A stretch of 64,000 bases of DNA from Methanolinea sp. GTDB lineage: Archaea; Halobacteriota; Methanomicrobia; Methanomicrobiales; Methanospirillaceae. A program made the position numbers and the translations under genes. Of this stretch, positions 39,680 to 48,883 are shown piece after piece. The first letter of the stretch is position 1. Every line of letters begins with the position of its first letter. The DNA lies in NCBI GenBank assembly GCA_018262855.1, contig JADFDO010000001.1:124001-188000 (forward strand). The letters are read 5' to 3'. The notes below the pieces were generated by a model. The model saw only the letters and a list, made by a program, of their open reading frames with translations, ran no database searches and was not told where the DNA came from.

Positions 39680-41467
39680 TTACCCTTGTAACTGCACCAT
39701 AGCATAGATGAGTGTTACGGCAACAGCAATGAATATCAGTGTCATGACACCCCCCGCCTTCAGGTAATCAGAGGTAGTGTATCCCCCAGGTTCCATAAGG
39801 AGGGCATTGACCTGGTGAGTAGGGAGAATGAACGAGTTCTGTGAGCAGATTGCGACCAGGAGGGCAAGAGCACGGGGATCGACCCCGGTGTTGAAGCCGG
39901 TGAGCATCACAAGCGGGACGAGGAGCACCGTTGCTGCAACGTTCGAGATTACCAGCGAAAGCCCGGTTGCAAGGAGTGCGACTGCAAAGAGTAAAAATAC
40001 CGGGTGTGCACCGCCAACTGCTCCGGTCAGTCCATTCGCAAGCATTTCAGCCGCTCCGCTCTTTTCCATGGCGATGCCGAGCGGGATAAGGCCACCAAGG
40101 AGCATGACTGTCTTCCAGTCGATCGCCCGGTATGCTTCATCGATCTTAAGCACGCCTGTAAGCACCATCGCAACTACCCCTGTAAGAAGCGCCAACGAGA
40201 GTAGAATACCTGCCATACTAAGAATGAGAGATGCAGCAAAGATCAGGACTGCCAGGTGCCCCTTGTCATACCTTATGGAAACCCCTTCAGGGGGTGTTAT
40301 CAGAAGAAGGTCCCGGTGCCCGGCCAGAATTTTCAGACTATCCCAGGCCCCAAATGCAACGATAATATCTCCGGCAGTGAGTCTCATATCAGAGAAGTCG
40401 GCCCTATTTTCTATATCCCCGTGCTGGTGAACGATCGGTTCCAGGGAATACTCTTTCCTGAACATGATCTCACGGGGTGTTTTGCCGATTATTGAGGAAT
40501 TGGGGCGTACCACCAGCTCGGCGAAACCGAACCCGCCGCTATCCAGGATCTCGAGAAATGAATTTCCATCATGGGAGAGAATGCAACCTGATTCCCTGAT
40601 GAACTGGAGGTAGCCGTCTTCAGGACCGATACAGGCAAGCTCCTGCCCTGCTTCGAACCGCGTCCACCGGGATGGAGCGATAGTGATATCCGCTCCTGCA
40701 CGGACCGCGAGGAGATCAAGACCGTAGCGGTTCTTTGAGAATGCCTCGTCACGGGTCTTTCCCGCGAGGTGGGATGTGGGAGGAATACTGCACACCCTTA
40801 TTGGCTGGTTTATTCCCCAGATATCAGCGACGCTGGTGCTCTGATCGCCTTCTGACTTCCCCGGGAGAATTCTATTCCCCGCGAGCGCAAAGAATAAAAC
40901 CCCCGCAACGAGGAGTGAAAGACCGATAGGTGTGACCGCAAAGAGTGGGAATGGCGCAGCCTGCCCCTGGCGGAGAAGATCGTTCAATATGATCAAGGGA
41001 CCGGAGCCGATCATCGTCACAGTCCCACCAAGGATTGCCGCAAATCCCATAGGCATCATAAGCCTCGACACAGGGATACGGGTCTGTTTCGCAATTCTCC
41101 TGGTTGCCGGCAGGAACAGGGCAGCAGCCCCTACATTATTCATAAATGCAGAGATGAGACCAACTGTGGTCGAGACAGCTGTGGTAACCCTCCTCTCTCC
41201 AGTTCCGGCATACCTGATGAGGGCATTGGCAAGCCGTGACGTGACCCCAGTCCTCTCGATACCATACCCGAGAACCATCACCGAGGCTATCGCAACCACT
41301 GCGTTTGAGGCAAACCCGGAGATGGCATCGATGGGGGTGATGACCCCAAGCCAGGCGAGGGAGAGCGCTGCGAGTATTGCTACGAGATCAATCCTTATCC
41401 TTTCACTAATGAAGAGAAGAATAGTGACTGCAAGAACGATCGCGACGAAGAGAATGCCAGTCTCCAT
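39680..41467 (-). CDS. SLC13/ArsB-type permease with two TrkA-C domains
   Basis: 595 residues. The N-terminal and C-terminal membrane halves (about 1-210 and 400-595) share ion-transporter superfamily features: 'FASNAVVAIASVMVLGYGIERTGVTSRLANALI', 'GLISAFMNNVGAAALFLPATRRIA' and 'LVISNVAATVLLVPLVML'. Between them lie two TrkA-C (RCK_C) domains (VCSIPPTSHLAGKTRDEAF and ELVVRPNSSIIGKTPREIMF). Relatives carry dicarboxylates, sulfate or other anions with Na+. The adjacent persulfide-type gene suggests a sulfur oxyanion, by inference only. The ATG at 41467 was preferred over a TTG two codons upstream. Confidence 0.82.
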   Translation of the reverse strand: METGILFVAIVLAVTILLFISERIRIDLVAILAALSLAWLGVITPIDAISGFASNAVVAIASVMVLGYGIERTGVTSRLANALIRYAGTGERRVTTAVSTTVGLISAFMNNVGAAALFLPATRRIAKQTRIPVSRLMMPMGFAAILGGTVTMIGSGPLIILNDLLRQGQAAPFPLFAVTPIGLSLLVAGVLFFALAGNRILPGKSEGDQSTSVADIWGINQPIRVCSIPPTSHLAGKTRDEAFSKNRYGLDLLAVRAGADITIAPSRWTRFEAGQELACIGPEDGYLQFIRESGCILSHDGNSFLEILDSGGFGFAELVVRPNSSIIGKTPREIMFRKEYSLEPIVHQHGDIENRADFSDMRLTAGDIIVAFGAWDSLKILAGHRDLLLITPPEGVSIRYDKGHLAVLIFAASLILSMAGILLSLALLTGVVAMVLTGVLKIDEAYRAIDWKTVMLLGGLIPLGIAMEKSGAAEMLANGLTGAVGGAHPVFLLFAVALLATGLSLVISNVAATVLLVPLVMLTGFNTGVDPRALALLVAICSQNSFILPTHQVNALLMEPGGYTTSDYLKAGGVMTLIFIAVAVTLIYAMVQLQG

Positions 41468-41720
41468 GAGCAATAGTAGGCAGTTGAGGGCGAAGAGAGC
41501 AAAAAGGTTCCCTTCGTGGAGGGGTTGTCCAAGAAGAGTCCGGGATGTTTCCTTATCCTGATCCGGGCGGGCAAAGAGATCTCATCGATGTTGTTCCGTT
41601 GGAAAAGATTCATTTCCTCATCGTTTCAGGGAGAAATTCGTAATGATAAGTCAGGAAAAATTGATCGGGATGGTATTGTGCCTTTTTTAGGGATGAGGGT
41701 GGATTCACTGTGAGACTTAT

Positions 41721-42416
41721 TCATCCCGGCACATTACTCCAGTATTCCTCTTTCCATTTTTTTGCTGAACAGGGCCTGTCCGTCGCAAAACCATCAACCC
41801 CGCTACCCGCGGCTCTTTCCCACTCACCGGTATCATTCAGTGTCCAGGGAACGACCGTTATATCAGAGGAATGGGCTGAAGCCACCAGTTCAGGCTCAGC
41901 AATATCGAATCTCGGGAGGATACCATGGATTTTTTTCCTGCGTGCAATTTCAACCACACCTGGTATCGGGCGAGGAAAAATGAGGCCTGTCGGAGTTCCC
42001 GGTAAAAGTTCGGAGACTGTCTCAAGGACTGACGAATGGAATGATACCACCCATGCTGGGGATATTGATTCATGATCAAGCACTGCACAAATCTCCATCT
42101 CTGTTCCAGGTTCCTTGACCTCTATGAACAGCCCGCATTCACCATTTACAAGGCGGCAGACTTCAGAGAGTGAGGGGACGCGCTCGCCATCCCCTGCATT
42201 AAGATTGTGGAGTTCTTCATATGTCATGTCACGAACCAGCCCCTCGCCATCCGTCGTTCGATCCACTCCGGGATCATGCATGATCACAGGAATCCTGTCA
42301 AGTGTGAGCCTTACATCCACCTCAATGAATTCGGCACATCTCATACCAATGCGGATAGCCTTGAGGGTATTCTCGGGTGCCTCCATTTTTGCCCCCCTGT
42401 GCCCGACAATGAACAT
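41721..42416 (-). CDS. Glycerophosphodiester phosphodiesterase
   Basis: 231 residues, TIM-barrel GDPD family. Key motifs: 'VGHRGAKMEAPENT' (catalytic His, metal-binding Glu), 'EVDVRLTLDRIPVIMHDPGVDRTTDGEG' (E-x-D metal ligands and catalytic His), 'LFIEVKEPG' and the late 'GVDGFATDRP'. It cleaves glycerophosphodiesters to glycerol-3-phosphate or glycerol-1-phosphate and an alcohol; in archaea it may act on polar headgroups of ether lipids. No signal peptide, so it is cytosolic. It stands alone. Confidence 0.92.
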   Translation of the reverse strand: MFIVGHRGAKMEAPENTLKAIRIGMRCAEFIEVDVRLTLDRIPVIMHDPGVDRTTDGEGLVRDMTYEELHNLNAGDGERVPSLSEVCRLVNGECGLFIEVKEPGTEMEICAVLDHESISPAWVVSFHSSVLETVSELLPGTPTGLIFPRPIPGVVEIARRKKIHGILPRFDIAEPELVASAHSSDITVVPWTLNDTGEWERAAGSGVDGFATDRPCSAKKWKEEYWSNVPG

Positions 42417-42691
42417 GGATACGTCTTTGAGCGGGAATTATTCTTAAAAGTAGAGGATCGAACGATGGCTGGCTTCTTATCAAGGTCATTTTTTCGCTGC
42501 TCATTATGAGATGAACCGCTGAATTCTCATAACTTGATATGAGATCCCGGGCCTGGCAGGCAGGAGATCTACCAGTCATGAGGCGCCTAATCAGACCGTT
42601 CCCTGTCTAGACTGGTTTACCATTCCGGAACGATCTTTTTATGCAGTCAAGAGGGTGAGATCAACCTGTCAATGGGAGATGGGAGGGAATC

Positions 42692-43264
42692 GTGAGCCTC
42701 GTGATGGCATTTTCAGGTGTACGGGGTGCAGTCATGGCAGGTGACCATCGCGAGATTCTCTTCAGGGGGGATGATGGGGGTATCTCGATGCTGGAAAATG
42801 CCCTTTATACCAACGAGATCTGTACTGATGTGCAATTGAAGGATCGCGCCGCAGAACTCGGTGTTGCGGTCATAATAAGGGACAATAAATGCAAAGTACG
42901 GGAGGCAGATGGTCTCCTCATCGGCGAGGTCACCGAGACCGATGGAACCAGAATAAAACGGAGGCGTCTCTGCGTCTCCTGTGGGGTCTATGCGATTGGG
43001 GAAAAGGTCTCCCGATCATGGACAATCCATTCACGAGGAGAAGGCAGTCATTTCCTTATCCTGGGCAACCAGACAACCAGGGAAATCGCGGGTCGATGTA
43101 TCCGTGATTACTGGAAACCTAAGGGAGGAACACTTGAGGATGCAGTAAGAGTGATTATCCTTTCAATGCAGGAAGCCGCGAAGACCACCGCCACGGTGAG
43201 CACATCCTACACCATAATCCAGACCAGGAAAAGGGTCAGGACCCCGGAATTGAACAATCCATAA
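42692..43264 (+). CDS. DUF2121-like (COG4029) conserved archaeal protein
   Basis: 190 residues from a GTG at 42692, supported by GGGAGGGAATC directly upstream. It opens with 'SLVMAFSGVRGAVMAGDHREILF', a pattern seen at the start of DUF2121 proteins and similar to the first strand-turn of proteasome-like Ntn hydrolases (VMAGD). The C-terminal part is helical (GTLEDAVRVIILSMQEAAKTTATVS). The function is unknown. No Thr or Ser follows the start in a way that would make it a clear Ntn hydrolase. It is divergent from the GDPD gene. Confidence 0.7.
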   Translation: MSLVMAFSGVRGAVMAGDHREILFRGDDGGISMLENALYTNEICTDVQLKDRAAELGVAVIIRDNKCKVREADGLLIGEVTETDGTRIKRRRLCVSCGVYAIGEKVSRSWTIHSRGEGSHFLILGNQTTREIAGRCIRDYWKPKGGTLEDAVRVIILSMQEAAKTTATVSTSYTIIQTRKRVRTPELNNP

Positions 43265-43523
43265 TCAAGGTCCGGGATTTTGAACGAACTCCCTTTGAAA
43301 ATGTATTGCGACTAAAAACAGATTCCCCGAAAAATGTGTGTAAAATCCGGTTTTCCATGGTTTATTCCATTGTGTTCACCAAATCATACACGATCGTGAG
43401 ATCCAGACCGGGGACGACCTGGCCCATACACCAGACGTGACAGCCCGCAAAACACGATTCCCGCAACGTGACATTCATTATGTGGGAACTATGAATGAGA
43501 ACCGACATATACATGGGGAAGAC

Positions 43524-43817
43524 ATGAATCCGAAAGTCAGGATAATAATCGAGGAATTTTTTCCGAAGATCGTTGAGACCCATATACGCACACGTTCGCC
43601 GGTTGACGCGACCAGGAAAAGCCTCGAGCGTTACCGGGCCATGGGGCTCCAGGCATTACGGGGTCTTACTAAAGAGGCAGAGGAGGAGAACCTCCAGGCC
43701 CTTGAACTGGCATATCAGGCAGCGCTCAAGCGGATTGAGGAATTCCATAGTCGGGAATCCTCCCCCGGATCATCCATTGCCGGGGCTGAATCCGACGGAT
43801 ACCCGCGGAAAGGGTAA
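43524..43817 (+). CDS. Small helical hypothetical protein
   Basis: 97 residues from the ATG at 43524, with GGGGAAG upstream. The protein (MNPKVRIIIEEFFPKIVETH ...) is almost wholly helical, charged, with a coiled-coil-like middle (KSLERYRAMGLQALRGLTKEAEEENLQALELAYQAALKRIEEF) and a low-complexity Ser/Gly/Pro tail. I do not recognise a family. Longer in-frame starts exist at 43491 (ATG) and 43437 (GTG) but lack ribosome sites. It is monocistronic. Confidence 0.55.
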   Translation: MNPKVRIIIEEFFPKIVETHIRTRSPVDATRKSLERYRAMGLQALRGLTKEAEEENLQALELAYQAALKRIEEFHSRESSPGSSIAGAESDGYPRKG

Positions 43818-44012
43818 CTCTCGCACGATATTTTTTAAAGGGTTCTGTCACCATTTTACCTTAAAGCAAGGATACACCTGGCATGCAACACAGAGAGAAT
43901 ATCCGGATATTCATAAGAACCCCCTGGTATGCAAAGGGGGTTCTCATCGTCCTTGAAGATTACAACAATATCGGAAATCCTATTATCTAATCCTGCCAAG
44001 CTGTAGATATGT

Positions 44013-44031
44013 CATGCTATATCATAGCATG
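44013..44031. promoter_or_regulatory. Inverted repeat before first liv binding-protein gene
   Basis: CATGCTAT-atc-ATAGCATG is a perfect 8-bp inverted repeat ending 10 bases before the ATG at 44042. Its core TGCTA-N5-TAGCA (44015-44029) recurs with the same spacing at 48814-48828, upstream of livG and the second binding-protein gene. It lies where a repressor would block polymerase or the transcript start. Confidence 0.6.
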
Positions 44032-44041
44032 GTGAGGATTC

Positions 44042-45370
44042 ATGAAACGCACGAATGTAATCTCTGTATTTCTGGCGGCCTGTCTGATCCTTCTGGTGTT
44101 GGGCACGGGCTGTACGCAGCAGCAGGCTCCTTCTGCTCAAAGTGGAGAAGTCAAGATCGGTGTGGTTGCATCGATGACCGGGGCTGCAAGCACCACAGGA
44201 AAGGACATCTGGCAATCGGCCGAACTGGCTGCCGATGAGATCAATGCGATGGGAGGAGTGAGGATCGATTCCCTTGGAAAATCGGTACCTATTCGTCTCA
44301 TCCAGGGCGATGATGAATCAACCCGCGAGGGTGGCATGAAAGCGGTCTCCAAGCTCATCACGCAGGATAATGTCGATCTCCTTGTCGGGGGCTATTCAAG
44401 CGCCGTCGTCTCTGCACACCAGTCAATTGTCGCGGAGAACAAAGTACCCTATATCATATCGGGTGGATCAAGTTCTTCGGTCTCCCACAGGAATGACCTT
44501 GATACCAGTTACATGTTCTTCCACCGCCCGAATACGGACGATTCAGGAGAGGCAAGTATTCTCTTCATTGATGAGGTGGTCAGGCCGGCAGTCAATGCGA
44601 AGTTCGGATTCCCTGCTGAAAGGCCATTGAAAGTTGCTGTCATCTACCAGGACAGTCCTTTTGGGAAAGGTCAGCTCGATGCCGTAAAGAATGTCATCAA
44701 GGCCAAGTCCCTTCCAATCGAAGTGGTTGCAGAGGAGCCATTCAAGATGGGGGAGTCCGATTTCAGGACAGTGTTGACATCAGTCAAGGCAAAGAACCCT
44801 GACATGATCTACTCTGTGACGTTCCTGAACGAGCTTGTGCCTCTTACCCAGCAGGCACGGAGGGATGTGAACTTCAATACCCTTATCATGGCCATTGAGA
44901 ACAATGACGATCCGGATTATTACAAGGGTGTCGGCACCTACGGGGATGGCATGGTAATGGAGAGCAGGTTCTCCCCATACGCGGTGCCAAAGGGATCCAC
45001 TGAAGTCGCAACCAGGCAGTTCCTCTCCAACTTTGACAAGAAGTACGGAGGTTTCGCCGGTATGATGGGAGCGGCAACCTATGAATCGATCTACATCGCA
45101 AAAGAGGCAATTGAGAAGGCAGGCAGTCTTGAGAAGGCAAAGGTCAGGGATTCCCTCGCAAACCTCGCCATGCCCCAGATGATGGAGATCATGAAAGGCG
45201 GGACAATACAATTTTCACCTGACTTCCGGGAGAGCAAGTTCGACCTCTATGTGGTACAACTCTCAATGGACCAGGCATCCGGCGAACCACGCCCTGAGAT
45301 CGTCTGGCCAAAGAACCTGGAAGCACGAGGGTTTGTACTACCTGATTGGTATACTCCCGGAACCTCCTAA
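44042..45370 (+). CDS. Branched-chain-amino-acid-type ABC binding lipoprotein 1
   Basis: 442 residues. A signal peptide ends in a lipobox-like LVLGTGC, giving a lipid-anchored extracellular protein. It is a periplasmic-binding type I fold of the LivJ family: 'VKIGVVASMTGAASTTGKDIWQSAELAADEINAMGG', 'LIQGDDESTREGGMKAVSKLI', 'LLVGGYSSAVVSAHQ'. The genuine ligand could be a branched-chain amino acid, an amide or another small acid; family members are varied. It is followed at 30 bases by livH and livM. A close paralogue is encoded at 48884. Confidence 0.9.
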   Translation: MKRTNVISVFLAACLILLVLGTGCTQQQAPSAQSGEVKIGVVASMTGAASTTGKDIWQSAELAADEINAMGGVRIDSLGKSVPIRLIQGDDESTREGGMKAVSKLITQDNVDLLVGGYSSAVVSAHQSIVAENKVPYIISGGSSSSVSHRNDLDTSYMFFHRPNTDDSGEASILFIDEVVRPAVNAKFGFPAERPLKVAVIYQDSPFGKGQLDAVKNVIKAKSLPIEVVAEEPFKMGESDFRTVLTSVKAKNPDMIYSVTFLNELVPLTQQARRDVNFNTLIMAIENNDDPDYYKGVGTYGDGMVMESRFSPYAVPKGSTEVATRQFLSNFDKKYGGFAGMMGAATYESIYIAKEAIEKAGSLEKAKVRDSLANLAMPQMMEIMKGGTIQFSPDFRESKFDLYVVQLSMDQASGEPRPEIVWPKNLEARGFVLPDWYTPGTS

Positions 45371-45400
45371 TTTTTTAAGGAACGGGAGAAAGATTTTGGT

Positions 45401-46282
45401 ATGGACGTGAGCATCAGCATACTCAGCCAGGTAGCTTTCTGGGGTCTTTATTCGGGTTGCATTTACATCCTGCTCGCGACGGGGCTTAACCTGATCTTCG
45501 GGGTGATGAAGATCGTGAACTTCGCCCATGGGGAGTTCCTGATGCTCGGGACATACATCACATTCTTCCTCTTCGTGATTACGGGTTTCAATCCATATGT
45601 CCTCCTGATAGGCTCGATCCCAATTCTCATCGGAATAGGTGTCATTGTCGAGCGCCTCTGTTTCAGGCCAATCCTTGGCACAGGAAAATTGAACGAGATA
45701 TTCATCAGTCTTGGACTGATCTACATCTTCCAGAACCTGGTGGCCATGGTATGGACGGATGAATGGAGGTCGATAAAAAGCCCGTTTGCCGATATGACAA
45801 TTGATCTGGGTCCGCTCCAGCTGCCCCTTGATTACCTGATCATAATCGTCGTTACGATTGTGATCCTTGTATCTCTCTACATATTCCTGCAGAAGACACC
45901 GATAGGGAAGGCCATACGCGCGACCAGCCAGAACCGGAAGGGAGCGATGCTGATGGGGATCGATGTGGAGAAGATAAACATGCTCACCTTCGGGATAGGA
46001 GCTGGCCTTGCAGGCGCTGCAGGTACCCTCTGGGCAGTGAGCGGGCAGGTCTTCAACCCATACATGGGATCCATCCCGGCCATCAAGGGATTCGCGATAA
46101 TCATTCTCGGAGGCCTTGGAAGTATTCCGGGTGCCATCGTGGGGGGCCTCGCCATCGGCATGGTCGAGAATTTCACAGCGTTTACCCTTGGGGGATCATG
46201 GAAGGATGCAGTATCCTTTATCCTGCTGATCGTAGTCCTTGTTCTGAGACCGACCGGCCTGTTCGGGGAGGAAGAGGAATGA
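45401..46282 (+). CDS. livH: Branched-chain-amino-acid-type ABC permease LivH
   Basis: 293 residues with eight membrane helices. The LivH hallmarks are 'SGCIYILLATGLNLIFGVMKIVNFAHGEFLMLG' and the ATPase-contact loop 'IGKAIRATSQNRKGAMLMGIDVEKINMLTFGIGAGLAGAAG', with a Gly-rich late segment 'AIIILGGLGSIPGAIVGGLAIGMVENF'. It forms half of the membrane channel. Overlaps livM by 4 bases. A plausible ribosome site GGGAG lies upstream of the ATG at 45401. Confidence 0.93.
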   Translation: MDVSISILSQVAFWGLYSGCIYILLATGLNLIFGVMKIVNFAHGEFLMLGTYITFFLFVITGFNPYVLLIGSIPILIGIGVIVERLCFRPILGTGKLNEIFISLGLIYIFQNLVAMVWTDEWRSIKSPFADMTIDLGPLQLPLDYLIIIVVTIVILVSLYIFLQKTPIGKAIRATSQNRKGAMLMGIDVEKINMLTFGIGAGLAGAAGTLWAVSGQVFNPYMGSIPAIKGFAIIILGGLGSIPGAIVGGLAIGMVENFTAFTLGGSWKDAVSFILLIVVLVLRPTGLFGEEEE

Positions 46283-47244
46283 ACTTCTCCCTACTTCGTA
46301 ATCCCAATACCCTTCTAGCCGCAACGGTGGTTCTCATCGCTTTTCTCATACCGCTTTTTATCGGTTCGAACCTGTATTACCTGACGGTGCTTGTCCTGAT
46401 GCTTATCTTCATTATTTACGCATCGGCCTGGAATTTCCTCACGTTTTCCGGGCAGGGATCCCTCGGGCATGCGGCATTCTTCGGTCTCGGGGCCTATTCA
46501 GCATCCCTCATTGCCGTACGGATGGGCCTCCCGTCACTTGTAACTCTGCTCTTTGGTGGGATCTTCGCTGCGGTGATCGGTGTCCTCATCGGTCTTACCT
46601 GCGTCAGGCTGAGAGAGTGGTTCCTTGCCATGGTGACATTCGGATTTGCAGTGATCATCCAGACACTGGTCGTAAGCCAGCTTGCCCCGGTTACAGGCGG
46701 ATGGGATGGCTTCCCGGTCCCGAAACTCGTCCCTTCAGGTATCCAGGGATCTCTGATGATCGAATATTACCTGATCCTGATCATCACCATCGCGACGATA
46801 CTCCTCTTCCGGTGGCTGCTGAAATCCAGGATCGGCCTTGCACTTGCAGCCATCCGTGAGAACGAGATCGAGGCCAGGGCTGCCGGGATAAATCCTGTTC
46901 CCTTCAAATTATTCGCGTTCGGCATCAGTGCCTTCTTTGCCGGGATCGCAGGAAGCCTTGAGATCTCCCACTTCGGATATGTCACCCCTGAGATCTTCGG
47001 CATCGATCTCTCGTTCTGGCCGATCATCTATTCAATCACGGGCGGATTGGGAACCCTGGCCGGCCCTGTCATCGGGACCATTGTTGTCACGCTTCTCTGG
47101 GACGGACTGAACGCGGCAGGCCTCACCTATGCCCGTTTCATTATCATCGGGGTTCTGCTGGTCCTTATCATCATCTTCCTCCCAAAAGGTCTCGTCTCGC
47201 TCCCTGCCGAGATCACGAAGAGGTTGAGAAGGAAGGATGCCTGA
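46279..47244 (+). CDS. livM: Branched-chain-amino-acid-type ABC permease LivM
   Basis: 321 residues from the ATG at 46279, which overlaps the livH stop by 4 bases. About nine membrane helices, with 'ASAWNFLTFSGQGSLGHAAFFGLGAYSASLIAV' and the coupling loop 'SRIGLALAAIRENEIEARAAGINPVPFKLFAFGISAFFAGIAGSLE'. It is the second channel subunit. The gene is convergent with livF. Confidence 0.93.
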   Translation: MNFSLLRNPNTLLAATVVLIAFLIPLFIGSNLYYLTVLVLMLIFIIYASAWNFLTFSGQGSLGHAAFFGLGAYSASLIAVRMGLPSLVTLLFGGIFAAVIGVLIGLTCVRLREWFLAMVTFGFAVIIQTLVVSQLAPVTGGWDGFPVPKLVPSGIQGSLMIEYYLILIITIATILLFRWLLKSRIGLALAAIRENEIEARAAGINPVPFKLFAFGISAFFAGIAGSLEISHFGYVTPEIFGIDLSFWPIIYSITGGLGTLAGPVIGTIVVTLLWDGLNAAGLTYARFIIIGVLLVLIIIFLPKGLVSLPAEITKRLRRKDA

Positions 47245-47364
47245 ACACTCATCCCTTCCCGGTTTAAAATTAAAAGTTCCCGGAAAATCGTGGTAAAAAG
47301 GGAATATCCCGAAAATCACACTGATTTATTTTTCTTTTACAAAGAGAGGAGCGGGGAAGTTCCA

Positions 47365-48057
47365 CTACATCCCCAGGTATGCCTCGCGGATCAGATCGTC
47401 GTGGAGAAGCTCCTGGGCGTTCCCGGTTCTCGTGATCCTTCCTGTCTCGAGGACATATGCCCTGTGCGAGATCTCAAGGGCACGCCGGACATTCTGCTCC
47501 ACAAGGAGAATTGTCAGGCCTTCCCTGTTGAGTTGCTGTACAGTCTCAAGCACCGTGTGCACCATCTTTGGCGAGAGCCCAAGCGAGGGTTCATCAAGAA
47601 CCAGCATCTCGGGATCAGCCATCAGGCAGCGTGCGATTGCAAGCATCTGCTGCTCTCCACCGCTGAGCGTCCCGGCATACTGGTCTTCTCTCTCTTTCAG
47701 TATCGGGAAGAGCTCAAGGACATGCGCGAGTGCGCTCCTGTCTTTCCGCGCATATCCCCCGAGTTCCAGGTTTTCATGGACAGTCATCCTTGGGAAGAGC
47801 TCCCTTTTTTCAGGAACCAGTGAAAGCCTGCGGCGGACTATCTCGTAGGGGGGGAGGCCCAGGATGTTCTCGTCATGCAATGCAATCCTGCCCCTGGCGG
47901 TGGGGTTTAAGCCAAAAATTGATGAGACCAGGGTGCTCTTTCCCGCACCATTCGAGCCAATCAGCGTTACGATCTCTCCCTTGGTCACGTCAAGGGAGAC
48001 ATCCCACAATACCTGGAGGTGGGAATAGGATACATTCAGGTTCTCTATGCGAAGCAA
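47365..48057 (-). CDS. livF: Branched-chain-amino-acid-type ABC ATPase LivF
   Basis: 230 residues. Walker A GSNGAGKST, Q-loop, signature 'LSGGEQQMLAIARCLMADPEMLVLDEPSLGL' with Walker B, and the His switch (VEQNV) are present. Its size and the 'DVTKGEIVTLIGSNGAGKST' pattern fit LivF. It drives the LivHM channel together with LivG. It is encoded on the strand opposite to livHM, 16 bases after livG. Confidence 0.93.
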   Translation of the reverse strand: MLRIENLNVSYSHLQVLWDVSLDVTKGEIVTLIGSNGAGKSTLVSSIFGLNPTARGRIALHDENILGLPPYEIVRRRLSLVPEKRELFPRMTVHENLELGGYARKDRSALAHVLELFPILKEREDQYAGTLSGGEQQMLAIARCLMADPEMLVLDEPSLGLSPKMVHTVLETVQQLNREGLTILLVEQNVRRALEISHRAYVLETGRITRTGNAQELLHDDLIREAYLGM

Positions 48058-48073
48058 GGTTATACTACCCCGG

Positions 48074-48802
48074 TTAAAAGTGGTAGCGCTCGCCGAGATA
48101 TGAATCTATTACTTTTTCGTTTTGTGCGATCTCCTCAGGAGTCCCTTCGGCGATCTTCTCGCCATGGTCGAGGACAACGATACGATCGGAAACCCCCATG
48201 ATGATCCGCATCACATGCTCGATCATGAGTATGGTCAGTCCATCGCCCCGTATCTCCTGGATCAATCGCATCGCTTCCTTTCCTTCGCTCGGCGTAAGAC
48301 CGGTGGTCAGCTCGTCCAGCAGGAGAATCTTTGGATGGGACGCAAGGGCTCTCGCAAGCTGTGACCTGCGCAGTTCTATGGTATTGAGGCTGCTGATCGG
48401 ACTGTCAATCTTCGCTTCCGGGAAACCCACCCGGATAAGACATTCCTCTGCCTCGGCATGGGCTTCACGGACCGTGGGACGACGGCCGTTTCCATACAGG
48501 GCGCTGATCATCACCGCTTCTCTGGCAGTCAGGCCCGGGAATGAGCGGGGGTGCTGGAATGTCTTTGATATCCCCTTCTTGCAGACTGCGTCGAGCGAAA
48601 GCCGGGTAATATCTTCTCCTCCAAGGATGATTCCTCCGGAGTCGGGGCGGTAAATTCCGGATATGAGGTTGAGGAGCGTGGTCTTGCCTGCACCGTTCGG
48701 TCCGACAAGCCCGAGGATCTCCCCCTTCTGGAGAGAGAGATCCACATTGTTGACTGCAGTCAGCCCCCCGAACGATTTGGTCACCCCATTGACTGTGAGC
48801 AT
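48074..48802 (-). CDS. livG: Branched-chain-amino-acid-type ABC ATPase LivG
   Basis: 242 residues from the ATG at 48802. Walker A GPNGAGKTT, the LivG-type 'GIYRPDSGGIILGGEDITRLSLDAVCKKGISKTFQHPRSFPGLTAREAVM', signature 'LRRSQLARALASHPKILLLDELTTGL' and the His switch IEHVM. The signature has LRRSQ in place of the classic LSGGQ, as LivG proteins often vary; still, this is a notable change. It starts 81 bases from the divergent binding-protein gene, with shared promoter elements between. An upstream extension to 48844 would cover those elements and is unlikely. Confidence 0.9.
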   Translation of the reverse strand: MLTVNGVTKSFGGLTAVNNVDLSLQKGEILGLVGPNGAGKTTLLNLISGIYRPDSGGIILGGEDITRLSLDAVCKKGISKTFQHPRSFPGLTAREAVMISALYGNGRRPTVREAHAEAEECLIRVGFPEAKIDSPISSLNTIELRRSQLARALASHPKILLLDELTTGLTPSEGKEAMRLIQEIRGDGLTILMIEHVMRIIMGVSDRIVVLDHGEKIAEGTPEEIAQNEKVIDSYLGERYHF

Positions 48803-48813
48803 CCTGTGCACCC

Positions 48814-48848
48814 TGCTAACAAATAGCATGATATATGTTAGCATATAA
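48814..48848. promoter_or_regulatory. Repeated TAGCAT elements between livG and second binding protein
   Basis: TGCTA (48814-48818), five bases, TAGCA (48824-48828) is the same inverted repeat with the same spacing as at 44015-44029. A further TTAGCATA lies at 48838-48845, giving TAGCAT twice in direct order. An AT-rich TATA-like AATATAAG follows at about 48850-48857, about 30 bases before the ATG at 48884. A single regulator probably controls all three liv transcription units. Confidence 0.6.
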
Positions 48849-48883
48849 CAATATAAGTGTATCTTTCGGGGTGAAGATTCACG

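Noticed and set aside
43362-43583. 73-codon minus-strand frame with three Cys before the small helical protein gene
   Set aside because: It overlaps the start of the better-supported plus-strand gene and has no ribosome site or recognisable pattern.
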